DNA of 64,000 nt from Corbicula japonica (GCA_038501625.1 JAZAYU010000358.1:427224-491223); one strand, 5' to 3'; positions 24,228 to 36,359 are shown, numbered from the stretch's first letter. Numbers and translations: made by a program. The notes: a model not told the origin generated them from the letters alone.

Positions 24228-24566
24228 TTTTATCAGTGTGACCAGTGTAGATCCAGATCAGCCGGCACATCTGCACTGGTCACTTTTTTGGTCAGAAATA
24301 TCCTAATAAATCAAATGGCAAACAGTGCAGATCCTGATCAGATAGCACAAATGTGCCCATTGATCAGTGTGCAAGATCATAATACTAAATCTTGAGATCA
24401 GTCGCAAATCTCAAGCATCTGATTGGCTGAAATGGCGACCAGTCGCCATTTCAGCCAATCAGATCCTTGAGATTTGAGACTGATCTCAAAACTTAGTTTT
24501 ATGATCTTGGGGCCTGGATCTTCATTGTTTGTCAATGCACTAAAGGTGTGTCTGTGGAAAGGGTTA
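24228..24566. mobile_element. piggyBac-type MITE with a nested palindromic MITE
   Basis: The right arm stops at CCCATTGATCAG and continues after 24512 with GGATCTTCATTGTTTG, ending GTGGAAAGGGTTAAA. The nested palindrome occupies about 24371-24512. Confidence 0.65.
24371..24512. repeat. Palindromic MITE, second good copy
   Basis: Arms from CAAGATCATAATACTAAAT to ATTTAGTATTATGATCTTG-like sequence around the centre GGCGACCAGTCGCC. Family of 7236-7375. Confidence 0.75.
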
Positions 24567-24744
24567 AAATACTGTTTGTACATATGAGAAGTGTCTGAAA
24601 AAGATCAATTTCACATACTGAAATTGACACTAACATAAAAGTTGACTCAAGTCTGTTTGAAAGACAACAAATTTGAAAAGCTCACTATGTCTATGACTTG
24701 TAACATGCATTCAACTGGCATACAAAATTATCATGCATTCCATG

Positions 24745-24957
24745 GAATTACTGTAGTATCATTTATTTTTGCAGGGACTAATTTTCAGACAAAAATTGAA
24801 ATAAATTTGCTGGGGCATAAATTCACGCAACCTTTTTTTCCTATAAAGAAACACTGTTAATTGGTTTAATTTCAATGGTGTTGAATTTCACGCTCTTGCC
24901 CTAGCAATAAATTCGCGAAATTTAAACCCATGCGAAATAAAATGATTTAACAGAAAT
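24745..24957. repeat. MITE-like inverted repeat
   Basis: AGTATCATTTATTTTTGCAGG at the left and GCGAAATAAAATGATTTAAC at the right form imperfect terminal inverted repeats around about 210 bp. A partial relative is seen near 13360. Confidence 0.45.
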
Positions 24958-25206
24958 CTGTGTTAAATTTAAAATTGTTAAATATATCGTATGACTACAA
25001 TATTCCTAACTTATTATTATTATTCCAACTTATTTCTCAAAATTGAATATTTTATATGTACAAGAGGTAATAATACATATATGTATTGTGGTACTCTAGT
25101 CAGTATTGTGTACTGTTATTTGTAGTAAACAATGTATGATGGGCTTATTAAAATATGTCTGTCATTTTAGATCTGTTTATCTTAATTTGTTTATCCCTTA
25201 ATATCC

Positions 25207-25665
25207 GTTTCCTATCCGTTTCCTCCATAGATACACCTTTATTGCATGGGCGACCATATACTGTTCAGCACAAGTAAGCTGCACAAATGTGTAGGCTGAT
25301 CATGATTTCCATAGGTTGCAAATGGGATTTAAGCTTTATTTACCATTTCCTCATAAATACGCATTTTTACGCATGTGTGACCAGTGCAGATCCAGATCAG
25401 CCAGCACATTTGTACCGTCTGACCAGGATCTGCACTGTTCGCTCTATGATTTGTTTGGTTATTTCTGACCAAAATGCGACCAGATATGCTGGCTGATCTG
25501 GATCTACACTGGTCGCACATGCGTAAAAAGGATATATTAGGAGAGAAGGGTTAAAGCTTGTATCCCATTATAAAAAAAAAATTTGCAACCTATGGAAATC
25601 CAGATCGGCCTGCACAAAATGTCATATTTTCAGTTTACTTGTGCTGAACAGTATTATCTGTTCAC
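25207..25665. mobile_element. Nested MITEs with outer inverted arms
   Basis: A piggyBac-type copy (about 25340-25554) is flanked by inverted arms 25250-25338 and 25552-25660 that share CTGTTCAGCACAAGTAA and CCATAGGTTGCAAA with their complements. A partial family copy lies at 25207-25250. Confidence 0.6.
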
Positions 25666-25745
25666 TTGTGGATTTATAAGATTATTTCTGACCAAGAAGC
25701 TAACTCAGAAGATCCTGATTCAGCACAAAATATGCGCAGGCTGAT

Positions 25746-25945
25746 CTAGATCTGTACTGGTTACACACGAGATGTAAGCTATGTCATGGAGTGAAGTAGT
25801 TAAATTGCCATTCTAAGAGAACCAAAGTATATGGTGAGGACACAGCTAGATCTGTACTGGTTACACATGAGATGTAAGCTATGTCATGGAGAGAAATAAT
25901 TGATTTGCCATTCTAAGAGACCCAAAGTATATAGTGAGGACACAG
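25746..25945. repeat. 100-bp tandem duplication
   Basis: CTAGATCTGTACTGGTTACA starts at 25746 and again at 25846. The two units differ at only a few positions. Confidence 0.85.
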
Positions 25946-26239
25946 TCTATGCTGTAATTTCATATTTTTAATATCATGAATGTTTTGATACTGTAAACTA
26001 TAAAATTTTCAGGGTCAATAGTTTTCGCTGTATTCGCAGATGGCACTTTTTACCGCAAAAAATTATTTGTGGATAAAAGTCTGCATTAATGTGATATAAA
26101 GTTTCGCCTATTTCGCACGAGAGAAAGTGCTTGAAATCTAACCGTAGAATAACTAATTTAACGAGGGTTTTGTTGTATGAGAATGCGAATGTTTTTCCGC
26201 TCGATAATGTTGTTTGTTTTATACGCAATATTTGATTCC

Positions 26240-29080
26240 TGCAAAATTATGTGATAGGAAAGTAATTGTTAGTATGGACACAAGAATACGGAAATAATTT
26301 GTTTAATTATTTTTTATTCAGCAAAAGTATATATATATATAATATACTTATGGACAAAAGTCTTGTCCATCATGGTTTTCCATAATATCTTTTAAACAAG
26401 TGAAATTTAAAAATGCCATAACTCCACCGGCATAAATTTGGTATCGATTGAAAGAGGACATTCTTTTAATGCTTTCAATGAAAAAAGAATTTCGGAATTC
26501 AAGCCAGTGCTGCCGGTAGAGTAATAAGTTGAAAATTGACATGCAAAAAGATCCAATCTTCCTACAGAACAAGACTTTTATCCATTAGCTTACATGTACA
26601 CACAGCTACAATTTACGATTGTGAAACGAATCATACTAGTCATTACATTCCGAGCATTACCCTAACTGTTGCTTTCATTCTCATGTCGTATATATTAAAA
26701 ATTTATCTCTTATTTGTCTTACTGGGGATAACAGAATCCAAATTCTAACTAACTGTGGATAAGTTGACTGTCACGTGATACCCTGTTTTACATTGCCTAG
26801 CATATTTTATTGTAGATATCGAAGGATTAAAGTTTTCGGGTAGCCAAATCACATTAAGAGAATTTTGCCATATAAAAATTGTAATAGGTTATATTTGTAT
26901 AAACTCGTATGTCACGTGACTGTCAAGTTTTCGATGGCATACTACACTGGTTTGTGATTTTTTGCAATGGGAATGTCAACAAATAATAATACCCAGTAAA
27001 CAGTCAAAATCCCATCACTAACTTCAGCTGAAAACAGGTCAAATAATTTTGGAAGCAGGTTTTTAAGTTTCTTTCCAAGAACAATTCAGAATGTTTAATA
27101 TTTTGACGGATGAAAAATTATTACAAAAAAAAACTAATTAAAAAAATCAAAACCCACCAATTATTCAGATTTCGTGTATAAATGGTTAAAGATGCTTCCA
27201 AGTTGTTACATTAAAACTGCGATGATATTATATGTTAATAAATAAGTGATTTGATGACATACCCTGTTATTTGTCCGAGTGAAGTCGTATTTGACTAAGG
27301 CCGAGGTCCAATACGACTTACCCAAGTGAGGTAAAGCTACATTTTCATTTTAATTGTAGTTTCTGTATGACCTTACGTAAAGTTATGTAATTTAGAATTT
27401 AAATGTGTTTTGAAGTAAGGTCAATTTAAATTAGTAATGATTTTAAAATAAATCAGGAGCTTTTAAACCCGTAAGACTTTAACGTGTTGTCAGGATGACA
27501 CCAATGGCTGTAAAATATGTACTTGTAAGCCCAGCCAGGTAGCTGTACTCAGTACATTTAAATGGTAATGGTTTTCTTTATTGTAAAAGCTGTACTTAAA
27601 TCTACATTGTAAAGAAACAACAGTCGGTTTTGATGAATTGTAATGATAAAAGAACTAAATCAAAATCATGAACACATTTACATTACAAAGTATTTACAAT
27701 AGAAAAAGTGCCAGCCAAGTCTTAAAGAAAATGATCTTAATGTAAATCGAGTGATTCTGGCCTAAAAAAATTGTAAATCGGGTGATTCTGGCCTAAAAAA
27801 TAAATGTGAAATTTAATAAAGACCTTTAAACGCGCTCAAGAAAGTACTGTTGACCAACTGATAGATCACAGGTCTATCAGTCAGGGTCTAACAACCGTAA
27901 TTTCCCATATAATTTTAAAAGAATCCCCTAAATTCCCTTATTAATCTAAGTTTTAGAATTTAGAAATAACATTTTAATTAGCTATGATCTCAAGGATCAA
28001 GCTCCCACTTTTAGTTCTTACATTTTAGAAAATTGTGCCAAAATGACAAATTCTTCAGAGATTCTGGTTTATAGCACTAATGGTATCTCCAAATGGAATA
28101 ATTAAAAAAAAGTTAACGGGATTATACAATTATCCTTTAAATCATTTTTGTTCACTTTTTTGTACTACAAATAATATTAAAACATTTTATAACACATAAA
28201 ATACATAAATCAAAGTTAAATCTAAACAACAAAGTATTTTTAGTATGCATATAAAACAAAGCAAATTCAGTATCCTTACTCTATAGAAACAAAGGAAAGT
28301 CGTTCCTCAGCAACAAGAAATAGTCCCGTTAAAGATTACTTTCTTTCACTGAATATACTTAATTTCACAGATTGTACTACTTAAATATCATCATGTTATG
28401 AGAAAATACAGTTAAAACAAAATAATGCATTCAGGTATAAAGTAATATTGATGACTCATAAAGTTCATATAAGCCTAAGCCTTATATTAAGTACTGTAGC
28501 AGTTGGTTCCCTTTGTGATGCTTTAATTACCATAGTAATACTAATATAGGATATTTAGGATATGTTGAATTGCCTATAATGATTACACAATAATACTTAA
28601 GCTGATGTTACTGAATTCCAGCTTCACTACACGAGGAGATAACTACATCTACTTTTAACATTATTTGTAAATCAATATTAAAAAAACGGCTGCCATTTCA
28701 CAGAGCTTTTGCTGAATTCTCTATCATTTTAGCCATGCTTTATAAGCCAATCAAATTACTTCAAATGCAAGCTTTATATCTCTCACTTTTCGTCCCATGG
28801 CCGAAAAAAGCAATATTGATATTGGCACTGTTTCCGAGCAGACCGTCGTGTTATTGAACGTGGCACCGGGTGCTTTTTATAGCAATAACAACGTTTATTT
28901 ATTTGATAGCAAAGATTACACTCTTATGTTATTTCAAAAAAAAATTTACCACCTCCATCCCCCTTAGTGGGATCCCCCTAATGTGTATTGCTACTGACCG
29001 TTCCAAGACGGTAGTTTACACCACAGAGCTCCTTCATTTTATTGTTTGTGATGTAAACGTTTTAAAATTCTTCACCTCAT
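26240..29080. other. Intergenic DNA, no gene seen
   Basis: This AT-rich stretch shows no convincing exon on either strand. A direct duplication of about 29 bp (TAAATCGGGTGATTCTGGCC) is at 27742-27800. Around 28970-29050 the ACCGTTCCAAGACGGT hairpin identifies one more fragment of the retroelement 3' end seen at 7.5 and 60.8 kb. Confidence 0.4.
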
Positions 29081-29093
29081 TCTCTCTCTCTCC

Positions 29094-29124
<31 letters not shown>

Positions 29125-29211
29125 ATATATATATCTATCTCTCTCTCTCTCTCTCTCTGTCTCTGTCTCTGTCTCTGTCTCTCTCTGTCTCTGTCTCTCT
29201 CTCTCTCTCTG

Positions 29212-29245
<34 letters not shown>

Positions 29246-29249
29246 TCTA
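29081..29249. repeat. TC-rich microsatellite
   Basis: (TC)n with interspersed TCTG and one TATATA block, about 169 bp. It lies just downstream of the minus-strand protease gene, possibly within its 3' UTR, because an ATTTTATT (AATAAA complement) is at about 29038. Confidence 0.9.
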
Positions 29250-29334
29250 TCATATGTCAGTTTCAGTTAATAAGTCCGCAAACGTTTAAGAAAGTTTGAT
29301 ACTTCAAAATCGTCTATCTAAATACACAAGACGT

Positions 29335-31612
29335 TTAAAAAACAACTGGCGAACTTATTGTTGTTGATATTTCCATTGGCTCGGTGCCATCACTATCAAT
29401 CAGATAAACTCTGTGAGAAACATTATTGTCTGAAAATGTTTTCATCGCCAGCGGTTCATGACATCCGAGGCCAAGAAGAACATCCCGTATTGGTGTCATA
29501 ACGGAAAACCCATCCCCACCTCCAAGTAAAATACCAACAGCTTCCAATTCGTTTCCCGAAACCATGAAAACCAAAGCACCAGAATCTCCCTCATCGGAAA
29601 ATCGCCCACATTTATTTATGTCATAAATTTGAATTTGGTTCTTCAAAACTAAATCCAGTTTATTAAAATAGTGTACTGGACTGTAGGCAAACTCCATTCC
29701 ATCAAAACCAAATACACCTCGTCGAAGAAATGTTGTTGCTCCGTACTTCACAATTCGTTTGTCCCTGTGTTGATCCATATCTGAGCATATTTTGCCTGTA
29801 GTATATTTGATTTCGTCGTTTACTCGGAAACCTAAAACAAGGAAAGAAACGTCTAAAGGTATAAGGTACAATAATATTTGAAACCTTTTTAACACAACAA
29901 GACACAAGAGGTAGGATCAGTATTTATGTGGGTAGGCAGGTGGGTGGATCGGTATGTCAACAGGTGGATATATCGGTCGGTAGGTAGGTCGATCGTTCCG
30001 GTCCGGACCAGTCGGTGGTAGAGGAAGTAGGGGTTACAATATTTTGCTTACGTTGCTACTATAATAAAATCATAACAAAACTGTAACAGGAATTGTTAAG
30101 AGGGACAACTTGAATGTTATGCAGTTCCAAGTTGTAGAAATATTCAGGTTACCTCTGTCACTGTAGCCCGTAAAAAGTCGCCCCGGTACATGCAATCAAT
30201 GCTGTTATCAATTATACAGCCCTTTGAAGACCATTATGCACGATACTAATAATCGTGTAAATATTTAAAAAATCAAATGCATATTCAAAAGACACATCCT
30301 CCCCACACAACCATTTGCACTCAATCCGGGGCTATGCGGCGTAAACAAGACTTCAATTAGTGACCATGAACAGACTCAATAAAATCAAGCCTGCAATACT
30401 TTGATAATATTCGTGCTCGGTTGCTTTAATTTGTTTTCGAATTGCTTTGTTTACCCTGGTTTTAAATCTACTGTTAAGGTTCAAAATATGCTTTTCGTGA
30501 TTGTCAATCATATTGATTTCCTGTGTTAAGACACATTTATATAAAAAAAACATCAATATCATGAAACAAAAAAAAACCGCTACATAACCTGCTGCTTTCA
30601 GGTCGTGTCTTTCCATATCAGGAAAACTGCCATCTATTGGAAGTCTTTGATCTAATTTGATCAATGCAATATCAAGTCCAGACGCGCCGACGTGACTGTC
30701 TCGAAATATGCTGGCTACAACCTTTCCGAAAGCGGCTTCAGTGTCATTAGGTTGTACGCAAACTCTGCCAACAACATTTGTTTGGTTTCGTATTTCTTCT
30801 TCATCCAAAATAACATGAGCACAGGTCAAACCACATAGGCCATGCACAGGATGTTCAATAAACCCACCGAGTGTCCCAAGAACATGTCTCGTTGCTGGTC
30901 CAATAGCACAACCAATTTTGATGTTAGCGTGTGGTACAGATGGCTTCCCTCCAACATGCCATTTTAATATTCCTTCCCTAATGTCAGTTTCGTAATTGCC
31001 AATAGTTCTTTCAAAAACATCCTCTTGAAGCGGAATGAGACCTTTGATTGGAACTAAGATCACTATGCAGTTTTCTTTTACCAGGCTTCTTCTTCTTGTT
31101 TTATAACCTTTTGATCGAAACGGACTTGCAGTAACCATCGCTATGTTGCTATGATGTTTTCTTAACCGTTGTGAGTTAGCATTTATGGTTATCTTCATTT
31201 GTTTCATTTCATCAGAATCTATCCTTGTATTACTTTCAACTTCAGTTGTTATAACGTCTTTGTTTTCAGAATTTATACAATCCGGACTCCAATACATGAT
31301 CTGGTATTTTGATGGAACTGATCCTCTGCCCGGTTTTTTGCAGATTGTTACAAATATAACATCGTTCTCTTGTTTCTCTTTGTATGCAGGCCAAACAACG
31401 TCGTCTGCTGATGTTTTGATGCTGTTACAAATTAAGCGACATACTATCCTCATGATTGTTGATTTCCTGCCAAATGTTTCACAAGCTTGATTCAGTCGTC
31501 GCCTATCTGGAAGAAATCCGTTCTTTTTCATCATATATACAATCCCAAGTTTACAATCGTTGTCTACGCAAAAGTCCCAATCACCTGAAACAATATATTT
31601 GCAAAATTGCAA
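29335..31612 (-). CDS. PA-clan trypsin-like protease with an unrecognised N-terminal region
   Basis: Minus-strand exons 31612-30589 and 29831-29335 join in phase (GCAGCAG|GTTATG, TTGTTTTAG|GTTTCC) to give 506 aa. The catalytic domain lies at about residues 230-460: His266 in GLTCAHV, Asp314 in SGLDIALIKL, Ser425 in DEGDSGALV. The triad is complete and spans the splice junction. There is no signal peptide or membrane segment, so a cytosolic role is plausible. Residues 10-95 are basic and cysteine-containing, and I cannot assign them. The ATG at 31612 is doubtful: TATATTGTTTCAG|GTGATTGG just inside is a strong acceptor that would need a phase-1 upstream exon, which I did not find. The GTTATG donor is weak. 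Protease activity is inferred from the triad; the substrate is unknown. Confidence 0.7.
29926..30000. repeat. GGTN-type minisatellite
   Basis: Irregular repeats of GGTAGGTGGGTGG/GGTCGGTAGGTAGGTCG type in the protease gene's intron. Confidence 0.7.
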
Positions 31613-32430
31613 AATATGTTGACTAAGAAGGCTACAATTTATATACTACAATGTTGTTTTTTTTAATTCGCGCAATTGATTTTAATTGACTCCAAATATT
31701 TACACATTACAGTGACATTCGAAAAAGTTTTTAAAATTGCCTCAAACGGAATACGAAATATGATATAATGTATTCGGACTGTTATCTAAAATAGTTCTAA
31801 TGGAAAACTATTGTACCTTACGTTCATGACGTGAAAATCAGACACGTCACGAAACACTACTGAAAACTAACGCTATAACTGAAGGTGATTAATACCATCG
31901 CAAAACTGCTTTGTCAGAGTTTAAAGAAATAATGTTTGTATTTTTTTATTTCACAGTGAATAAAATATTCAGAAAAGCCTGATTTTAAAGTGGTCTGAAG
32001 TTAAAATGTTTATTTAGTTGGTAACAGTAACAGAAGAAATTAATGTACAATAAAAAGCTCAGAGAAATTGTCTTAATATTACATAACACAGACCTATGCA
32101 GCAGAGTTCATTGACAAGCAACAATACAATGACCTCTGATAAACACTCAGGCCAGTATGAAAATAGAAACTCTGAGGGATATTTCCACTCAGTTACTAAA
32201 ATGTCTGCTTAATCAAATGTAATCACTGAACAACCAGTGATGAAATGTTCAGGATGGACTGAATTTTGATATAATAAAAAGTTAAAGTCAAAATCTGCTT
32301 GGTAAGTGTAGAAAAAGCAAGGTTACATGTAGTTACACAATTTGTTCAATGATGTAAATATTAAGTGGCGCACGGACTTGGGGTTATTGAATATGCAATG
32401 TAATTAATTGCATTTTAATTACAAATGTCA
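31613..32430. other. Intergenic DNA upstream of the protease
   Basis: No exon can be supported. Two inverted half-sites of ACGTCA/TGACGT type near 31828-31850 resemble a CRE-like element but may be chance. Confidence 0.3.
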
Positions 32431-32474
32431 AAGTAATTGAATTTAAACAAATAAAGGAAGACAAACTCCAAAAT

Positions 32475-32517
32475 TTCACTACGCGTTTCGAGTTTATTTG
32501 ACCCTTCTTCAGGTGAA
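32475..32517 (-). ncRNA. Hammerhead-like ribozyme motif in the Penelope-like element
   Basis: On the minus strand, stem I TTCAC (32517-32513) pairs with GTGAA (32479-32475). CTGAAGA fits the CUGANGA core. GGGT pairs with ACTC as stem II, with a 7-base loop. GAAA follows, and ACG/CGU forms a loop-less stem III before the expected cleavage after GUA. One extra A between CTGAAGA and stem II departs from the canonical fold. Minimal hammerheads with very short stem III are known from Penelope-like elements. Activity is untested. Confidence 0.5.
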
Positions 32518-32547
32518 TGTTATTGTATCAACATCTCTTATAAACAA

Positions 32548-33283
32548 TGGCCCAGTTGCTCGTATATATATCGTTAAATATTAGATACTTTAACGTTAAA
32601 TTAACGTTAAGTGTTAAAAGCTCCGTTTAATATATTGTCGTTAAAAAATTCAGTTGCTGGTAAAATATTTTCGTTAACTCTCTGTTAATTTAACGAAAAG
32701 TTAACGCAAAACTTAATTCACCTACTTAGCATCGTTAGCATCAACGTTATGAAAATAAAGATACAAATTGCAGTGATTTGCTACAAGCTTTCAATAGAAA
32801 TAATACAGAAATGTTACTGCTTTTGTTGTATTAGTTTAAATCATGTTTAAAGCATATAAAAAGATAACTGTACACATGTGGCAGAAATTATTCCCAACTT
32901 TCCTTTGTCTAAAAATAACATTTAAGAGGTTATTTTTAAGTTTGTTATCCTTAAGGACCCTTTTTACCTTGACATTTTCTGGTTTTTCTACACTTGGTTG
33001 AGCATTTGGATCCACACATTCAGCCATTTTGAATTTAAGAAAAGAGGAAGTTGAAGATGCAAAGAGGAAGCAAGGTTAATCCATAGCAACATCTTAATGT
33101 TGATGTTAAACACTTAACATCAACGTTAAATGTTACTTATCAACGTTAACTAACGCTGATGTTAATTCTGTGATCAGCAACAGATTTTTTAACGGACCGT
33201 TAGCTAACGTCAATGTTAATAATTTAACGTTAACGTTAAAATATATCCGTTAAATTTAAAGGAAAATACGAGCAACTGGGCCA
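32548..33283. mobile_element. MITE with TGGCCCAGTTGCTCGTAT ends
   Basis: Perfect 18-bp terminal inverted repeats TGGCCCAGTTGCTCGTAT (32548) and its complement (ending 33283) are followed by subterminal runs of TTAACGTTAA. A short minus-strand frame at 33027 (MAECVDPNAQPSVEKPENVK then a GTAAAA donor) sits inside and may be a relic of a parent element's first exon. A Harbinger relationship is possible, but the target duplication is unclear. Confidence 0.7.
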
Positions 33284-33768
33284 ATGTCTTATTTTGGCGT
33301 AAAAAATGATGTAATTTTAATATACTATACAAACGTCACCATTTGGCGTAAAAAAGACGTCACATAGCAATATAAACGACGTCAACTTTGGCGCAAAAAG
33401 AAGTTGCACATAATTTGGAACACAAGCAGCAATAAAAAATTAAAATAATGGAAACATATATAAAATCACAGGATTCTTTTTGCCAAAAATAATATAATGT
33501 TGATAAAAATAGGAAATACATTAAATTTATGAAATAAGTACATGATCTTATAGATTCAACAGTCACTGGTAAGAAAAATGCATACAAAGCACAATGTACA
33601 ATGGATTCAAGTAACAACTGTACATAAATAATTTTTATAAAATGTAAGGCAGATAATAAATTCATTACTTCATCTACATTATAAATAAATGTAGAGACTT
33701 TATAAAGGGTAATTACTGGCAGATAAAAATCCCTTAAGAATCTACATAATCAGCACCGTTTAACCTTT

Positions 33769-34785
33769 TCATGATAAGCCATACAATATTTTTGAATTTA
33801 GACCCTGTGGAAAAACTGTTCCCAATTTATGAATCCAGTAAGTTTCCTTCATAAGTCTCTCCATATTGTTATGAACCTTAGCAATACACATGAAACTAAA
33901 GTCATTTAGACTGTGATTATTTTGATTGAAATGGGAAGCAACCAGTGTAGAAAATGCAGGATCTATATAGCTATTGATATCAAAACGGCGATTGTTCATA
34001 CGTTTAGACACTTTTTGACTGGTCTGGCCAACATATTGCATATTGCATTTTTTACAAGTTATTAAATAAATTACATCTGAACTTGTACAATCAGTATTAT
34101 GATTTAATTTAAATTCTGTATGATACTGAGAGCTAGTGAAACTATCACTTTCAATGATGTTAGAGCAGTGAGAACATCTAGGACGGTTGCATTTTACAGA
34201 TGTATATTTAACATTGTTCTGAGGTTGAAAAGTAGTTTTTACAAGAATGTCCTTAATGTTCTGTGGGCGTTTGAAAGCCATGACGGGCTTGTACTTATGT
34301 AGTTCTCTAACAGCAGGATTATTAGATAGTTTAAATAAATCCCAGTACTTGTTGATTATAAAACCAATATTTGGCAAAGACGGATTGTATTCTACAACAA
34401 AAGGTATAATATTTTTGTTAACAATTTGAACAATACGTTGCAGAGCTTCAGTTTGGGACATAGTTTTGAAATGCTCAAAAGCAGTCTCAATAATTTGCTT
34501 GGGATAGTTCCTGGAAACAAAATACTTGTATAACTCATCAAGCGACTCCATGAACTGGTTGTTATCAGAGCAAATACGCCTGTAACGTTTGGCCTGGCTG
34601 AAAGGAATACTATTTTTACACGACATAGGATGATTAGAAGTGTAATGTACATACTGATGAATATATGTTGGTGTTACATGAACACTGGTACTGATGTTGT
34701 TTTTCTCATCAATATACACATCAACTTCTAAAATGTTACATGAGATTATGAGATATTGTAAGTAAACTTTATATTTGGATGACAA
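33769..34785 (-). pseudogene. GIY-YIG endonuclease region of the Penelope-like element
   Basis: The frame encodes 338 aa. The C-terminal part carries VIYLITCKKCNMQYVGQTSQ, a GIY-YIG core as found in Penelope-like elements (the first motif is IYL), followed by a conserved Arg (KRMNNRR), a Glu in the ERLMKETYWI helix and the closing leucine-rich tail. A CxxCxxC-type cluster (KCNRPRCSHC) lies upstream, as is usual in this family. It would act in the nucleus to nick target DNA. The frame is separated from the RT part by a frameshift near 34800, so no full protein can be made. Confidence 0.8.
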
Positions 34786-34806
34786 GCATTAAGTAATTCA
34801 ATAAAT

Positions 34807-35342
34807 TTATACAAATCCTCTAAAGAATGAGTACAAATAAAAAAATCTAAGCCATGCATCTGGTTTATATTTACATCCATCCAAAAACATCTGTTCCAGT
34901 TTACCCATAAATAAAGACGCATAGCATGGTGCCATTGGGCTACCCATGGCTGTACCCATTTTTTGAAGAAAATTAATACTATTGCATTGAAAGAAGTTGT
35001 TGTGTAATACTAAATTGACAAGTTTACATATATTATCAGTTGAAAGTCTGCCATTGTAACAACTATACTGTTTCCAAAAATTGACTGCATGCTTCAATAC
35101 CCTCAGCATGAGGGGATATCGGTATACAAAGAACTTACATCCAAAGTGACCAAATAAGTTTTTTTATGTGTTTGCTTAAGAGTTTTAAGTTTATGAATAA
35201 AATCACTAGTATCTTTAACATATGAAGGTAGAGCTTGCATTAATGGCTGTAAATGGTAATCTAAATATTTTGAAATGTTTTCTGTCCATGAATTACATGC
35301 TGATATAATGGGTCTACCTGGGAATCCAATTTTTAAATCCAA
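34807..35342 (-). pseudogene. Reverse transcriptase fragment of the Penelope-like element
   Basis: Two minus-strand frames (35342-35103 and 35109-34807) carry successive RT blocks: FPGRPIISACNSW, YLVTLDVSSLYTDIP (catalytic Asp block) and GTAMGSPMAPCYASLFMG. The next block, expected to hold the YxDD motif, is corrupted by a frameshift. The fragment starts exactly at the 5' target duplication, showing truncation on insertion. Confidence 0.8.
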
Positions 35343-35357
35343 TCCAAGTAATTGAAT

Positions 35358-36350
35358 GAAATGTGTAATTGGATGTAATTTAAATTACATGTAATTAAAA
35401 AATATTAATTACATCATGATTTTATTTTAATAACATATCTTACTTAAACACTGTTAACAGTTAAGGATCCTGTTTTGTTTCAAGTTTATTTTATTTGCAT
35501 TTCTCTGTATGTACAATATACATAAACAAGAGAACATATATACATACAACAATATTATAACTCCGTTCACGGCATGGCTATAAGAGGACAGCCCAAATTA
35601 GAGTATAATTATTTTGTTTGATTATGACCGCGTCGGCCGAGCGGAAAGCGCACGCTTTCCACTCGGCTGTCGCCTGTCATTTACCCGTGTTACTTACACG
35701 GTAGTAAAATTTATAGGAGGAATACACGTGTCGGATTATTAATCATTGCAGTGAACAAAGTGTAATGGTAAAACATGGAATTATTTACAGCATGACAAAT
35801 ACAAATGGATATAAAAGCAAAATTTTGTTTGTTTTGGGCAATAACTAATTGAATAAAAATATTAACAACAATTCATATGTAGCTTAAACTTGAAAAATAA
35901 CATATGACTAGTTTGGAATTTATTTCAGTTATAAACATAAAAAAGTGCTCTTAATCATTTTGTATTGCCTAAATGCACCATAAGGTTATTAAAGGCAAAA
36001 TATGTTTAAAGCGAAATAAGCAGCCAGTTACTCTGTACTTCCAGCATCTTCGGCACCAATGGAGTGCCTTTTCTTTATTGCAGGAAAAGTGTTTAGGGTA
36101 CAGTGCCGCTTGCTCACTAACAAGAATTTTGAAACATATATAGGTGTAAATTACAGAATTTTTGTATGCAAATGAATAGTGATGTGGACGTGTTTTGTTT
36201 GATATTCTTTAATTTATTCCTAATGTAAATGTACTAGTACATGTATGTAATTGAAATGTAAATTAATAACCTTTGTAAAGTAATTTTATTTAATAAATTA
36301 CATTTGTGAAAAGGATGCAATTATAAATATTGTAAATATTTACACTTCTA
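35358..36350. other. Spacer between the Penelope-like element and the cysteine-rich gene
   Basis: AT-rich with TAATTAC repeats near 35360-35410. A tRNA-Ser/Leu-like head (GACCGCGTCGGCCGAGCGG at 35626) has lost the rest of a tRNA. No coding exon seen. Confidence 0.4.
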
Positions 36351-36359
36351 TTTCATCCT

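Larger units (their letters stand above)
32443..35345 (-). mobile_element. 5'-truncated Penelope-like retroelement (RT + GIY-YIG)
   Basis: Flanked by 12-bp direct repeats AAGTAATTGAAT at 32431-32442 and 35346-35357, which fix the insertion limits. On the minus strand the order is partial RT (35342-34807, broken by frameshifts), a GIY-YIG endonuclease (34785-33769), a 3' region with GACGTCA-type sequence, and a hammerhead-like motif. A 736-bp MITE (32548-33283) is inserted in the 3' part. RT followed by GIY-YIG is the diagnostic order of endonuclease-bearing Penelope-like elements. It is truncated inside the RT and has frameshifts, so it is a dead copy. Confidence 0.85.

Noticed and set aside
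15910..25520. Many short frames with DPDQTA...CRLIWIYTGR-type sequence
   Set aside because: These are translations of the abundant MITE arms and recur wherever the repeat occurs.
28870..29289. Serine/leucine-rich 139-aa frame
   Set aside because: It is a translation of the TC microsatellite.
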